This document shows positions 48,013-56,927 of a stretch of DNA of 64,000 bases, piece by piece (position 1 is the stretch's first letter; every line of letters begins with the position of its first letter). Source of the stretch: Rothia sp. HMSC078H08 (lineage in GTDB: Bacteria > Actinomycetota > Actinomycetes > Actinomycetales > Micrococcaceae); contig NZ_KV795256.1 in assembly GCF_001808955.1 (NCBI RefSeq), forward strand, positions 12,835 to 76,834, in the 5' to 3' direction. The notes below the pieces were generated by a model that saw only the letters and a program-made list of their open reading frames with translations, was not told the DNA's origin and searched no databases. The translations under genes were made by a program, and so were the position numbers.

Positions 48013-48144
48013 ATCAAAAAATCTCAGCTACCCTAAACCCTCCCCCTATTGTGGAGGTACAAGGTCACTGCACGACACCGCACCACCTGCCCCGGTGCAG
48101 GCCCAAACGGGCCGGGGCAGCCCCTCCAGATAGGAGAAAAACTC

Positions 48145-49086
48145 ATGGACTTTATCAGCAAGGTTATATTGATTTGTTTCCCTCTGCTCACCGTTATCTT
48201 TGCGCTCCCCGCTGCTATCATGCAATTCGCCACTAATATCTTGAACTTCCGCGCAGCACGCTTAAAGTACAATGACGCCAAGAGGGCAGCCGCCACCCCC
48301 GGAGCGGGAAATACCACTCAGAAGCTCAGCGTCGGCACCATCAACGGCAATGGCAACCACGTGCACAACACCCACCAGCATGTAGGCAACGGCTCCGCAG
48401 CCATTAGCGGCGACGGTAACCGCACCGCCATCGACAACAGCCAGCACACGCACAACCACGCCTCCTCCAAGGGAACGCAGGCAAGTAATGACGATGCCTT
48501 CGACAGCATCGCACTTGCTGTTGTTGGCAGTCTCCTTATCGCGGGTGCGTTCCTCATCAGCTGGCCCACTATCAGCTGGATCCTCGCAGCCTGCTGGGTT
48601 ACCTGTCTCGTACTCATCGGTTGGCAGGTAAAGCTTCTCAGCCCTAAGAGCATCAACTCACCTGAATCTGCCATTCTGAATGTGCTCTACCCTGCATCCC
48701 TGCTGGCGATTGTTGGCGGCACCTGGCTCGCTCTCCTCGGGGCAGGTAAGTACAACATGGCGACCATCTACACCACCGTCAGCGGACACTACGAGTCTCA
48801 CCCTCAGGGCAGTATGGTTGCGCGTTTCATTCAGGCAGTTACTGCGTCATACGGTACTGCAGGGTTCACCCTGATTATGCTCAACCTGCTTGCTGCCCTC
48901 TTCATGCTGGGGACTTTGATTCAGTGCTTCAAATACTCGATTAACGTAGTAATTGCAGTCCGCCGTGGCACCGTCACCAACCTCTCCATTCAGGAGGCAA
49001 GCATGAGCTTCTTCCTGGCTATTGTGAGCCTGGTAGTATGCCAGCCTGCACTTGCCGAGCTGATTGTTTCGCAGTTCAACAGGTAG
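48145..49086 (+). CDS. Multi-span membrane protein with Asn/Gly/His-rich loop; candidate defence effector
   Basis: 313 residues from ATG 48145 with TAGGAG eight bases upstream; the same frame can be read from a TTG at 48049 without a site. One span lies at about 5-32. A hydrophilic stretch (about 41-118) follows, rich in Asn, Gly, His and Thr (GTINGNGNHVHNTHQHVGNG, then GDGNRTAIDNSQHTHNHASS). Four or five spans then run at about 122-138, 143-160, 176-200, 236-260 and 287-305. No enzyme motif is visible. Position in the island and a membrane-only body suggest a pore-forming or sensor role, which is inference. Confidence 0.75.
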   Translation: MDFISKVILICFPLLTVIFALPAAIMQFATNILNFRAARLKYNDAKRAAATPGAGNTTQKLSVGTINGNGNHVHNTHQHVGNGSAAISGDGNRTAIDNSQHTHNHASSKGTQASNDDAFDSIALAVVGSLLIAGAFLISWPTISWILAACWVTCLVLIGWQVKLLSPKSINSPESAILNVLYPASLLAIVGGTWLALLGAGKYNMATIYTTVSGHYESHPQGSMVARFIQAVTASYGTAGFTLIMLNLLAALFMLGTLIQCFKYSINVVIAVRRGTVTNLSIQEASMSFFLAIVSLVVCQPALAELIVSQFNR

Positions 49087-49143
49087 CATCCGGTAGGTAA
49101 AGTACCGGGCCGTATTCGCTCAACTTATCCACACCCCTCTCGT

Positions 49144-49211
49144 CGAGAAGCCACATGTGTTTCGAAAAGCCACGTTTTTGGTGGCTTTTCGAAACACATG
49201 TGGCTTTTCGG
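49144..49211. repeat. Island hairpin repeat, copy 4
   Basis: Arms CGAGAAGCCACATGTGTTTC and complement with loop GTTTTTG; 58 bases after the membrane protein stop and 58 before the next ATG. Confidence 0.93.
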
Positions 49212-49268
49212 CGTAATAACTAAACGTAACACTTGAACACAAATACTCTCATTTGATGCAATTAAAGC

Positions 49269-50192
49269 ATGATTACTAGAGAAGAACTATCAACGATGAT
49301 ACGCACCCGCACCGAACTCATCACCTCAGCCACCCACACACGAATCACCCTAAGCCACGCCCTCAACCGCGGCGAACTCACCCGCGTCTCAAAAGGGCAC
49401 CTTCTCCCCACCCAAACCTGGAACAACCTACACCCCAACGACCAGCACTACGTGTGCATCCTCGCGCACCTCAACGAATACCCCGCCAACATCCTCGCCG
49501 CTCAAAGCGCAGCCATCGCTTGGGGCGTCTCCTCCCTCAGCCCACCACGTCACGTTCAAGTACGAGGAGCCGGAGGCGGCCGCCGAGAAAACATCCAGCG
49601 CATCCAAGACATCCTCACCGCGGACAGCCCCATCGTGTACACACCCGAGGGAATCCCCACCGTCACACCGCTAACAGCTATCACCACCTGCGTGAAAACG
49701 CTCCCCTTTCGCGACGGGCTCGTTCTGGCCGAAAGCGCCCTTCAACGCTTCGCGCGGGAACCGGATATGCTCACCTACGAAGAGCTCAAGAAAGAGCTCT
49801 CATCTGCATCTGGCCGCGGGTGCCGAACCGCCCGCCTCGTCGGACATGAGCTCAGCCCACACTCAGAATCCGTTGCTGAAACCTGCATGCGGTTACTTCT
49901 CGATGACCAGGGAATCCGATACAAGCAGCAAGAAACCATCATCTGCGAAGGTCATGCCTATCGAGTGGACTTTCTGCTACACGCCATTAGCCTCCACGGC
50001 AGGCCCGTCATTCTGGAGGTAGACGGCAACGTCAAATACAACGCCAAAGAGGACCTGGTTCGGGAGAAGAATAGACAGGATCGGCTACTCCACGCGGGGT
50101 ATGCTGTCATCCGTGTTTCTGCTAAGGATGCTATCTACCGTCCGAGGCGGGCCCTGCAGGTGCTGCGTGCTGCTGGAGGGCCCCAAACTTAA
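49269..50192 (+). CDS. DUF559-type PD-(D/E)XK nuclease-like protein with N-terminal AbiEi-like region
   Basis: 307 residues. The N-terminal part (about 1-50) is a winged-helix-like region as in AbiEi-type antitoxins (RITLSHALNRGELTRVSKGH). The middle resembles the actinobacterial companion region (PTVTPLTAITTCVKTLPFRDGLV). The C-terminal domain (about 195-305) is Vsr/DUF559-like: E204 in ESVAETCMR, D234 in RVDFLL, and E250/D252 in VILEVDG, then the HAGYAVIRVSAKD strand. The putative metal residues are all present. Such proteins are common near actinobacterial defence genes; their role is unproven. No clear ribosome site; the gene may be leaderless. Confidence 0.82.
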   Translation: MITREELSTMIRTRTELITSATHTRITLSHALNRGELTRVSKGHLLPTQTWNNLHPNDQHYVCILAHLNEYPANILAAQSAAIAWGVSSLSPPRHVQVRGAGGGRRENIQRIQDILTADSPIVYTPEGIPTVTPLTAITTCVKTLPFRDGLVLAESALQRFAREPDMLTYEELKKELSSASGRGCRTARLVGHELSPHSESVAETCMRLLLDDQGIRYKQQETIICEGHAYRVDFLLHAISLHGRPVILEVDGNVKYNAKEDLVREKNRQDRLLHAGYAVIRVSAKDAIYRPRRALQVLRAAGGPQT

Positions 50193-50194
50193 CC

Positions 50195-50265
50195 GCGAAA
50201 AGCCACATGTGTTTCGAGAAGCCACTAAAAATGTGGCTTTTCGAAACACATGTGGCTTCTCAGCG
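50195..50265. repeat. Island hairpin repeat, copy 5
   Basis: Arms CGAAAAGCCACATGTGTTTC ... and complement, with loop TAAAAA. It sits between the converging DUF559-like gene (stop 50192) and the membrane protein gene (stop 50279). Confidence 0.93.
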
Positions 50266-50278
50266 AGTAAAGAGGCGG

Positions 50279-51079
50279 CTATCTAGCCAACAAACCACTC
50301 GATACCAGGAACATCGCCAGGTAGAGAGCTATACTCACCGTGAAAAGACGCTGCGCACTTTCCAACTTCGATCCAACAATCACAGCACGACCTCCCAGCG
50401 CGCTAGCGGCAAGGAAAACAGAGTGCAACAGAACTTCCGGAACAAGCATTCCCCACACAAAGAACAGCACGGTATACGCAGCCAGAGCTACCAACCCCGG
50501 AACACCGTATCCACCCATAACACCATTTACAAAGTCCACGTCAGTCGGACCTGCAGAAAGACCCGCCTGAATCAGATTGACCATCGACCAATGTTCGCTC
50601 ATCTGCAGGCCATTCGACAGCGTAGAGCTGAGAGCCGTACCGGACGAAGTCACATACATCAGACCAAGTAAGGCGTTGGGCTTCATCTTCTTACCCTTAG
50701 CCCGTGCACGCTTGGAACAACGCACCATTGCAGTCAAACCCAGCAGTAGTACCGCGAATACCGAAATGTCAGCAACCCACACCAAAGCCTCTACCGAAGA
50801 GCTTTGCTGTAGCATGACCACCCACATCGCCGCGGCCACAAATCCGCCCATCACGAGGTTGATGATAATATCCGGACCGCCCAAAATGGAGGAACTTAAG
50901 ATACGGTCTTCGTCGTCCGATTCTCGCGTGTACTCCTCGCCCTTCGTCGTGGCTCGCAGATAACGAATCGATGTGGTTACACCACCCACGGCTGATATTG
51001 CAGCCCTCACGAAGAAGATAATTACGCTCACCAACAGCAGGACCAACGTTGCTGAGTTCAACCATTGTGACAAGTTCAT
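50279..51079 (-). CDS. Multi-span membrane protein of the island, function unknown
   Basis: 266 residues from ATG 51079, preceded by AGAAAGG; a longer frame from 51121 lacks a site. Spans lie at about 8-28, 74-96, 101-120, 190-215 and 245-265. A cytoplasmic stretch (TSIRYLRATTKGEEYTRESD, about 38-57) and a basic stretch (RCSKRARAKGKK, about 124-135) separate them. No motif recognised. It shares the island hairpin and palindrome with its neighbours, so it probably belongs to the same module. Confidence 0.72.
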   Translation of the reverse strand: MNLSQWLNSATLVLLLVSVIIFFVRAAISAVGGVTTSIRYLRATTKGEEYTRESDDEDRILSSSILGGPDIIINLVMGGFVAAAMWVVMLQQSSSVEALVWVADISVFAVLLLGLTAMVRCSKRARAKGKKMKPNALLGLMYVTSSGTALSSTLSNGLQMSEHWSMVNLIQAGLSAGPTDVDFVNGVMGGYGVPGLVALAAYTVLFFVWGMLVPEVLLHSVFLAASALGGRAVIVGSKLESAQRLFTVSIALYLAMFLVSSGLLAR

Positions 51080-51180
51080 ATCATGCCTTTCTTCTGGGTG
51101 GCCTTGTAATGCAGTGACCACCCATCCAATATGTCCCCTTCAGACTATTCCTGATGTGGGGGCCGACCCCTTGTTCGCAA

Positions 51181-51196
51181 TTTACCCCGGGGTAAA
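51181..51196. promoter_or_regulatory. Island palindrome, site 3
   Basis: TTTACCCCGGGGTAAA, a 16-bp perfect palindrome about 100 bases upstream of the membrane protein ATG at 51079. Confidence 0.7.
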
Positions 51197-51224
51197 TCAG
51201 GCTATGTTCTTTCCTTTCAGATAA

Positions 51225-51293
51225 GCGAAAAGCCACATGTGTTTCGAAAAGCCACGTCTTTGGTGGCTTCTCGAAACACATGTGGCTTCTCGG
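51225..51293. repeat. Island hairpin repeat, copy 6; right border of the island
   Basis: Arms GCGAAAAGCCACATGTGTTT ... and complement with loop GTCTTTG, 16 bases before the ftsY stop. It could act as the ftsY terminator. Confidence 0.93.
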
Positions 51294-51308
51294 CGGAATA
51301 TGAGGATG

Positions 51309-52430
51309 TTAGTCCAGCAGCGCGTCCACGAATGCTTCCGGGTCGAACGGCGCCAGGTCGTCCGGGCCTTCACCCAGGCCGATGAGCTTGACGGGAACGC
51401 CGAGCTCCTCCTGAATAGCGACCACGATGCCGCCCTTTGCGGTGCCGTCAAGCTTGGTCAGCACGATACCGGTGACGTCCACGATATCGCCGAAGACCTT
51501 CGCCTGAACCATACCGTTCTGGCCGGTGGTCGCGTCAATCACGAGCAGAACCTCGGTGACCGGCGCTTCCTTCTCAATCACGCGCTTAATCTTGCCGAGC
51601 TGATCCATCAGGCCGGACTTGTTCTGCAGGCGGCCCGCGGTGTCCACGAGCACGGTGTCAACGCCCTGCTCCTTGCCAGCCTTCACAGCATCAAACGCGA
51701 CGGATGCCGGGTCGGCACCTTCCTTCTCGGAACGCACGGTCTTCACGCCCACGCGGTCACCCCAGGTGGTCAGCTGCTCGGAGGCGGCCGCACGGAACGT
51801 ATCCGCGGCACCCAGGAGCAGGGTCTGACCGTCAGCGACCATCACGCGGGCAATCTTACCGACCGTGGTGGTCTTACCAACGCCGTTCACGCCAACGACC
51901 AGCACCACGCCGGGGTTGCCGTCGCTGCCGGCGGTCTTCAGTTCGCGGTCCATGTCGGGGCGAACAATCTTCACGAGCTCTTCGCGGAGCATCTTCTTCA
52001 CGGCGGCGGGGTTGCTCGTACCCTCAACACGCACACGCTGCTGCAGCGCCTCCACCAGGCGGGTGGTCGGCTCGGAGCCGAGGTCGGCGAGCAGCAGGGT
52101 CTCCTCAACCTCATCCCAGACGTCCTGGTCGATGCGGTCGCGAGAAAGCAGAGCCAGCAAGCCCTTGCCGAGCATGTTGTTGGAGCGTGCCAGGCGGGCA
52201 CGCAGGCGCACCAGGCGACCCGCGGACGGGTCGGGCATATCAAGTTCAATAGCGCGAGGTGCCGAGCTTTCGGGTTCTTCCGCCGAACCGCCGGAGGCCT
52301 TAGCCGCCTCCTGACGCAAAGACTGCAGGTCCGCGGTCTTCTTGGGTCGGCGCAGAACGGCGAAAAGCACACCGGCGATAACCAGTACACCCAGCACGAT
52401 TGCGCAAATTATCATCATCGTTTCATTCAC
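51309..52430 (-). CDS. ftsY: Signal recognition particle receptor FtsY
   Basis: 373 residues with an N-terminal membrane anchor (about 5-27), a short acidic linker, an N domain (about 80-160) and a G domain (about 165-373). GTPase motifs are GVNGVGKTTTVGKIA (G1), DTFRAAASEQL, VDTAGRLQNKSG (G3), TKLDGTAKGG (G4) and GLGEGPDDL. It docks ribosome-SRP complexes at the membrane translocon. The anchored form is typical of actinobacteria. A conserved core gene that marks the right edge of the island. Confidence 0.97.
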   Translation of the reverse strand: MNETMMIICAIVLGVLVIAGVLFAVLRRPKKTADLQSLRQEAAKASGGSAEEPESSAPRAIELDMPDPSAGRLVRLRARLARSNNMLGKGLLALLSRDRIDQDVWDEVEETLLLADLGSEPTTRLVEALQQRVRVEGTSNPAAVKKMLREELVKIVRPDMDRELKTAGSDGNPGVVLVVGVNGVGKTTTVGKIARVMVADGQTLLLGAADTFRAAASEQLTTWGDRVGVKTVRSEKEGADPASVAFDAVKAGKEQGVDTVLVDTAGRLQNKSGLMDQLGKIKRVIEKEAPVTEVLLVIDATTGQNGMVQAKVFGDIVDVTGIVLTKLDGTAKGGIVVAIQEELGVPVKLIGLGEGPDDLAPFDPEAFVDALLD

Positions 52431-52598
52431 ACTACTAGCTTACCGGTTTGGGCGGTTTGGCTGGTCGAGGTGACGCGCATGCCCGGCTGTCGGCGGAGTA
52501 GACTGGACACTGTTAAGTTTTTTAGCCGAACACATGGTTGACAGTTGCGGGTGGGGCCCGCGGCTGCCGCACGGCACCGCACGATTTCGAGGATGAGC

Positions 52599-54017
52599 AT
52601 GAGGAACCCTGCCAAAACACCGCCTGTTTTTGACCCGCGCACGATTGATCCGAACCGTGTGCCGACCGGTTTGAAGGTTCTGATTGCTGCGTCGTTCATG
52701 ATTGCGGTGGGTTTTGGTTTGGTGGCGCCGGTGCTACCGAACTATGCGCAGAACTTTAATGCCACTGTCACGATGGCGACGATGGTGGTTTCTGCGTTGG
52801 CGATTACGCGCCTGATTTTTGCGCCGTCGGCGGGTCAGATGATTACCCGTTGGGGTGAGCGTCCGGTGTACACGATTGGCATGCTGATTGTGTCGGTGAC
52901 GTCGTTTATGATTGCGTTTGCCTGGGATTATTGGGTGTTGCTGGGTTCGCGTGCGGTGGCGGGTATCGGCTCGGTCATGTTCACGGTCTCTGCGATGGGT
53001 CTGCTGGTGCGCCTGTCCCCGGCGCATATGCGTGGCCGTATTTCGGGCTATTATGCGACGGCGTTCCTGCTGGGTAACCTGCTGGGCCCGGTGATTGCGA
53101 GCGCGCTGGCGCCGTTTGGTATGCGTGCGCCGTTCATTGTGTATGGTTTTTCGCTGCTGGCGGCGGGCCTGATTGTGTGGTTCTTGATGCCTTCGCAGGC
53201 GGCGCTGGAGGCGGAACGTGACGCGATTATGGAGGCGGCGGCACTGGCTGAGGGTAAGGGCACCGGGGTGCTGCCGTCGGCGGCGGGCTCCCCTGCTGAC
53301 ACTCAGGCTGGCGCATCCGGCAAGGCGGCTAAGCCTGCTGCATCCGGCGGCGCTGCGGGTAAGAGCGACCTGCCTGCGATGACGGTTCGTGACGCGTTGA
53401 AGTTCTCGAATTACCGTTCTGCGCTGGTTTCGAATTGGGCGATTGGCTGGTCGGTGTTTGGTGTGCAGTCGTCGATTATTCCGTTGGCGGCGGCGTATTT
53501 GGCGACCGGTGGCGACATGTCGAATTCGGTGGCGGGTACCCTGTTGGCTTCGTTGGCAATGGCGACGAACTCGTTGGGTAATGCGTTGACTCAGACGTTC
53601 TCGGGTCGTTTTTCGGATCGTTTTGGTCGCCGTGTGATGGCGTTTTCGGGTCTGCTGTTGGCGGGTTCTGCGGTGACGTTTATGGGTTTCGCGCCGGTGG
53701 CGTGGGTGTTTGTGTCGTTGACGGCGTGCCTGGGTATTGGTGCGGCGTTTATGGGCCCGTCGATTCAGGCTGCGGTGTCTGATGTGATTGGTACTCGCCG
53801 CAGTGGCGGCCAGGTGTTGGCGGTGTATCAGATGACTAGCGATTTCGGTATGATTCTGGGCCCGCTGGTGGCTGGCATGATTGCGGATGTGTGGGGCTTT
53901 GTTCCGGCGTTCATTATCAGTGGTTTGTTGTTGGTGGCGGCGGCGTTTACGTGGGCGCCGTTCCGTAAGGCGCGCTGGCCGAAGGATATTGCGGACGCGG
54001 ACTATACGGGCCGCTAA
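52599..54017 (+). CDS. MFS transporter (drug/H+ antiporter-like)
   Basis: 472 residues from ATG 52599, six bases after GAGG; the frame is open further upstream without a better site. It has twelve spans, with the motif A-like QMITRWGERPVYTIG after span 2 and its repeat GRFSDRFGRRVMAFSG after span 8. Between spans 6 and 7 is a 60-residue Ala/Gly/Ser-rich loop. Codon choice differs from flanking genes, with many TTG, GTG and GCG codons. Likely an exporter of an unknown small molecule. A strong terminator follows. Confidence 0.9.
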   Translation: MRNPAKTPPVFDPRTIDPNRVPTGLKVLIAASFMIAVGFGLVAPVLPNYAQNFNATVTMATMVVSALAITRLIFAPSAGQMITRWGERPVYTIGMLIVSVTSFMIAFAWDYWVLLGSRAVAGIGSVMFTVSAMGLLVRLSPAHMRGRISGYYATAFLLGNLLGPVIASALAPFGMRAPFIVYGFSLLAAGLIVWFLMPSQAALEAERDAIMEAAALAEGKGTGVLPSAAGSPADTQAGASGKAAKPAASGGAAGKSDLPAMTVRDALKFSNYRSALVSNWAIGWSVFGVQSSIIPLAAAYLATGGDMSNSVAGTLLASLAMATNSLGNALTQTFSGRFSDRFGRRVMAFSGLLLAGSAVTFMGFAPVAWVFVSLTACLGIGAAFMGPSIQAAVSDVIGTRRSGGQVLAVYQMTSDFGMILGPLVAGMIADVWGFVPAFIISGLLLVAAAFTWAPFRKARWPKDIADADYTGR

Positions 54018-54037
54018 GAGCTCTCTAATAAGTAAAA

Positions 54038-54072
54038 AGCCGGTGCCTGCTGCGAAGCAGGCACCGGCTCTA
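54038..54072 (+). terminator. Terminator of the MFS gene
   Basis: A perfect 14-bp stem (AGCCGGTGCCTGCT; arms 54038-54051 and 54056-54069) with loop GCGA, followed by CTATCTCT. Confidence 0.88.
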
Positions 54073-54135
54073 TCTCTATGTATCAGGTCTGTATCCGGGA
54101 AGTAGATAAAAATCCGACAGGATAAATAACCCTAG

Positions 54136-54303
54136 AATCAGGTGAGCTGACCCGAGAAGGAAACCCCAGACCAACCCCTATTTCAACCATCCCAAGGCGA
54201 GCTAATTAGAGAAGGGAACCACATACCAGCTTCATATACCCAAGACTGCGGCGAGCTACCCCGAGAAGGTACCCACCTACCAACCCCTTCTATCCTCCAC
54301 CCG
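54136..54303. repeat. Three imperfect ~55-bp tandem units (dispersed repeat, A part)
   Basis: Units resemble GGCGAGCTACCCGAGAAGG, followed by AACCCC and ACCAACCCC, starting near 54140, 54195 and 54250. Two more such units are at 63650-63760. Non-coding. Confidence 0.7.
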
Positions 54304-54467
54304 AGGGATAGGCGACCTAGAGGGCGTCCCGGACACGCGAAGCGGGGGCTCCGTCCTCGAAGCGCCCCCAGGCGCTGAAGAGGGGGCACTCCCCCGCGAG
54401 CGTTGTCCGGTACAACCTCTCAAACAACTAGCCCACGGAAGTCACTCCCCCGCGAGCGTTGTCCGGT
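54304..54467. repeat. Dispersed ~110-bp hairpin repeat (B part), plus extra copy of its tail
   Basis: It starts at GGGATAGGCGACCTAGAGGG, contains AGCGGGGGCTCCGTCCTC and CACTCCCCCGCGAGCG, and ends at CCGGTACAACC near 54415. Its tail CACTCCCCCGCGAGCGTTGT is duplicated at 54443-54462. A second copy is at 63761-63870 and a partial one at 63967-64000. Confidence 0.8.
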
Positions 54468-54486
54468 CGTCTTCTCTTAGCAACCC

Positions 54487-55302
54487 TTATCGGGTCACGG
54501 GCACCTTGGAGAATTCACGCACGGTACCTTCGGGGTCGCCGGAGCGTACCAGCGCTTCACCGATGAGCACAGCATCGGCACCGGCACCAGCGTAGGCGCG
54601 CACGTCCTCAATGCTGGCGACACCGGATTCGGCGACCTTGATGACGGAGGTGGGCAGGTGCGCCGCGAGGGATGCGTAGTGCTCGTTGTTGACTTCGAGG
54701 GTCTTGAGGTTGCGCACGTTGATGCCGACGATTTTGGCGCCGATGCGCTGGGCGACTTCGATTTCTTCGGGGGTGTGGGTTTCAACGAGGGCGTTCATGC
54801 CGAGCGATTCGGTGAGTTCAAGGAACTCGCGCAGGGTCCGCTCGTCAAGTGCCGCGACAATCAGCAGAACCAGGTCGGCGCCGTGTGCGCGTGCCTCCCA
54901 AATCTGGTACTCGTCGACGGTGAAGTCCTTGCGCAGCACGGGGATGTTCACGGCGGCGCGGACTGCGTCAAGGTCGGCGAGGGAGCCGTTGAATCGGCGC
55001 TGCTCGGTGAGCACGGAGATTGCTGCGGCGCCACCTGCCTCGTAGCGTGCGGCAAGCGCAGCGGGGTCCGGGATTTCACCGAGGGCACCCTTGGAGGGCG
55101 AGGAGCGCTTCACCTCAGAAATAATGCGTGCGGTGGTGCCGTTGCCGCCGCCGGGTACTTCGCCGCGCAGGGAGGCGAGCGCGTCGCGGGCGGGTGCGGC
55201 TGCGAGGGCGCGCTTCTTCATTTCTTCGAGGGGAACCTGCTGTACGCGGGCGGCGAGGTCTTCGCGGACGCCGACGATGATCTCGTCGAGAACGGTGCTC
55301 AT
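54487..55302 (-). CDS. trpC: Indole-3-glycerol phosphate synthase
   Basis: 271 residues from ATG 55302 with AAGGAG five bases upstream. The TIM-barrel enzyme shows [13 protein letters not shown] (catalytic lysine and phosphate loop), [45 protein letters not shown] and [13 protein letters not shown]. It closes the indole ring in tryptophan synthesis. It lies 14 bases after trpE and is co-transcribed. Unusually, trpB and trpA do not follow; dispersed repeats come next. Confidence 0.96.
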   Translation of the reverse strand: MSTVLDEIIVGVREDLAARVQQVPLEEMKKRALAAAPARDALASLRGEVPGGGNGTTARIISEVKRSSPSKGALGEIPDPAALAARYEAGGAAAISVLTEQRRFNGSLADLDAVRAAVNIPVLRKDFTVDEYQIWEARAHGADLVLLIVAALDERTLREFLELTESLGMNALVETHTPEEIEVAQRIGAKIVGINVRNLKTLEVNNEHYASLAAHLPTSVIKVAESGVASIEDVRAYAGAGADAVLIGEALVRSGDPEGTVREFSKVPVTR

Positions 55303-55316
55303 GGTGTCTCCTTGGG

Positions 55317-56927
55317 TTACTTGGTGGCGTTGACGGCTGCGTCTGCGTCCAGGGGTGCCAGGCCGGAGGCGGTCAGCACGGCGCGCAACGGGGCGGCGGA
55401 CTTGTTGACGGTTTCGAGGGTTTCGGAGTCCGGGTTGGAGTCCATGACGAGGCCCGCACCTGCCTGTACGTAGGCGGTGCCTTCCTTGAGTACGGCGGTG
55501 CGGATGGCGATTGCCATGTCCATGTTGCCGGCGAAGTCGAAGTAGCCACATACGCCGCCGTAGACGCCGCGGCGGGTGGGTTCGTATTCGTCGATGAGCT
55601 GCATGGCGCGCGGCTTGGGGGCACCGGAGAGGGTGCCTGCCGGGAAGGCGACGCGCAGCACGTCGTAGGCGCTGAACTGCGGGTCGAGTTCGGCGCTGAC
55701 GGCGGAGGAAATGTGCATGATGTGGCTGAATCGCTCAATGATCATGAACTGGTCGACGGATACGGTTCCGGGCTTGGCGATGCGCGAGAGGTCGTTGCGT
55801 GCCAGGTCGACGAGCATGAGGTGTTCGGAGCGTTCCTTCTGGTCGGCGAGCAGTTCCTCGGCGAGTGCGAGGTCTTCTTCGCGGGTTGCGCCGCGCGGGC
55901 GGGAACCGGCGATGGGGTGGGTGCTGGCGATGCCGTCCTTGAGGGTGACGAGCGCCTCCGGGGATGAGCCGACGATGTGGAAGGGGGTGCCGTTGCTGTC
56001 TTCGAAGTTGAAGAGGTACATGTACGGCGAGGGGTTGGACTGGCGCAGTACACGGTACACGTCGAGTGCCTTGGCGTTGGTTTCGGCTTCGAATCGGCGT
56101 GAGAGCACGATCTGGAAGACGTCGCCGTCGATGATGTTCTTCTTGGAGCGGTCGATGGCGTCCTTGAAGCCCTGTTCGCTCCAGGTGAGGGTGACGTCTT
56201 CGCGGACCTTACGGTCAACGTCTGCCACGCCGGAGAGAGTGGAGGTGGTTGCGGTGGCGCCGCGCTGTAGGCGGCGGAGCATGCTGTGCAGGCGCGCGAC
56301 GGCATCCTCGTAGGCGCCGTCAACGTTTTCGCTGGTGCCGTTGAAGTTGATGGCGTTGGCGACGAGCAGGACGGTGCCGTCCTTGTTGTCGTGAATTGCC
56401 ATGTCGGAGACCATGTTGAGCGCGAATTCGGGCAGGTTCACGTCATCGGCGGGCGGGAACGGCAGGTGCTCCCAGTGGCGCACGACGTCCCAGCCGAGGT
56501 AGCCAACCAGGCCGGAGGTGAGCGGCGGCAGGGTCGGGTCGGGTTCGGTGTAGAGCATCTGCAGGGTCTTTGCGATGGCTTCTACGGGGTCGCCGTCGAC
56601 GGGTGCGCCGGCGGGGGTGCGGCCCTGCCAGTGGACTGCGCCGTCAACGGTGGTGAGGGTGGAGCGGGAGGACGCGCCGATGAAGGAGTAGCGGTCCCAG
56701 GCTGCGGATTCGCCTTCTGCGGAGATTTTGGCGGATTCGAGCAGGAAGGTGCCGTGGGCTGCATCGACGGGTTCGCCCTGGTCGTTTTGGAGTACGAGGG
56801 ATCGGTAGATGCCGATGGGGGTGAGTGAGTCGGCGAGGATTTTGATGTGTACGGGAATGACGCGGGTGCCGGCTGCGCGGGCGCGGAATTCTTCGAGGCT
56901 GGGGGTGATGGTGCCCAAATCCTGCAT
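55317..56927 (-). CDS. trpE: Anthranilate synthase component I
   Basis: 536 residues from ATG 56927 with AAGGAG seven bases upstream; the frame upstream to 57086 lacks a site. The chorismate-binding domain shows [24 protein letters not shown] (tryptophan feedback site), [50 protein letters not shown] and [15 protein letters not shown]. It makes anthranilate with a glutamine amidotransferase partner (TrpG), which is not in the window. Tryptophan inhibition is expected because the LLES motif is present. Confidence 0.96.
   Translation of the reverse strand: MQDLGTITPSLEEFRARAAGTRVIPVHIKILADSLTPIGIYRSLVLQNDQGEPVDAAHGTFLLESAKISAEGESAAWDRYSFIGASSRSTLTTVDGAVHWQGRTPAGAPVDGDPVEAIAKTLQMLYTEPDPTLPPLTSGLVGYLGWDVVRHWEHLPFPPADDVNLPEFALNMVSDMAIHDNKDGTVLLVANAINFNGTSENVDGAYEDAVARLHSMLRRLQRGATATTSTLSGVADVDRKVREDVTLTWSEQGFKDAIDRSKKNIIDGDVFQIVLSRRFEAETNAKALDVYRVLRQSNPSPYMYLFNFEDSNGTPFHIVGSSPEALVTLKDGIASTHPIAGSRPRGATREEDLALAEELLADQKERSEHLMLVDLARNDLSRIAKPGTVSVDQFMIIERFSHIMHISSAVSAELDPQFSAYDVLRVAFPAGTLSGAPKPRAMQLIDEYEPTRRGVYGGVCGYFDFAGNMDMAIAIRTAVLKEGTAYVQAGAGLVMDSNPDSETLETVNKSAAPLRAVLTASGLAPLDADAAVNATK

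Noticed and set aside
37027..51293. Repeated hairpins taken as a CRISPR array
   Set aside because: Copies are 1 to 9 kb apart with whole genes between them, palindromic, and no cas genes are present.
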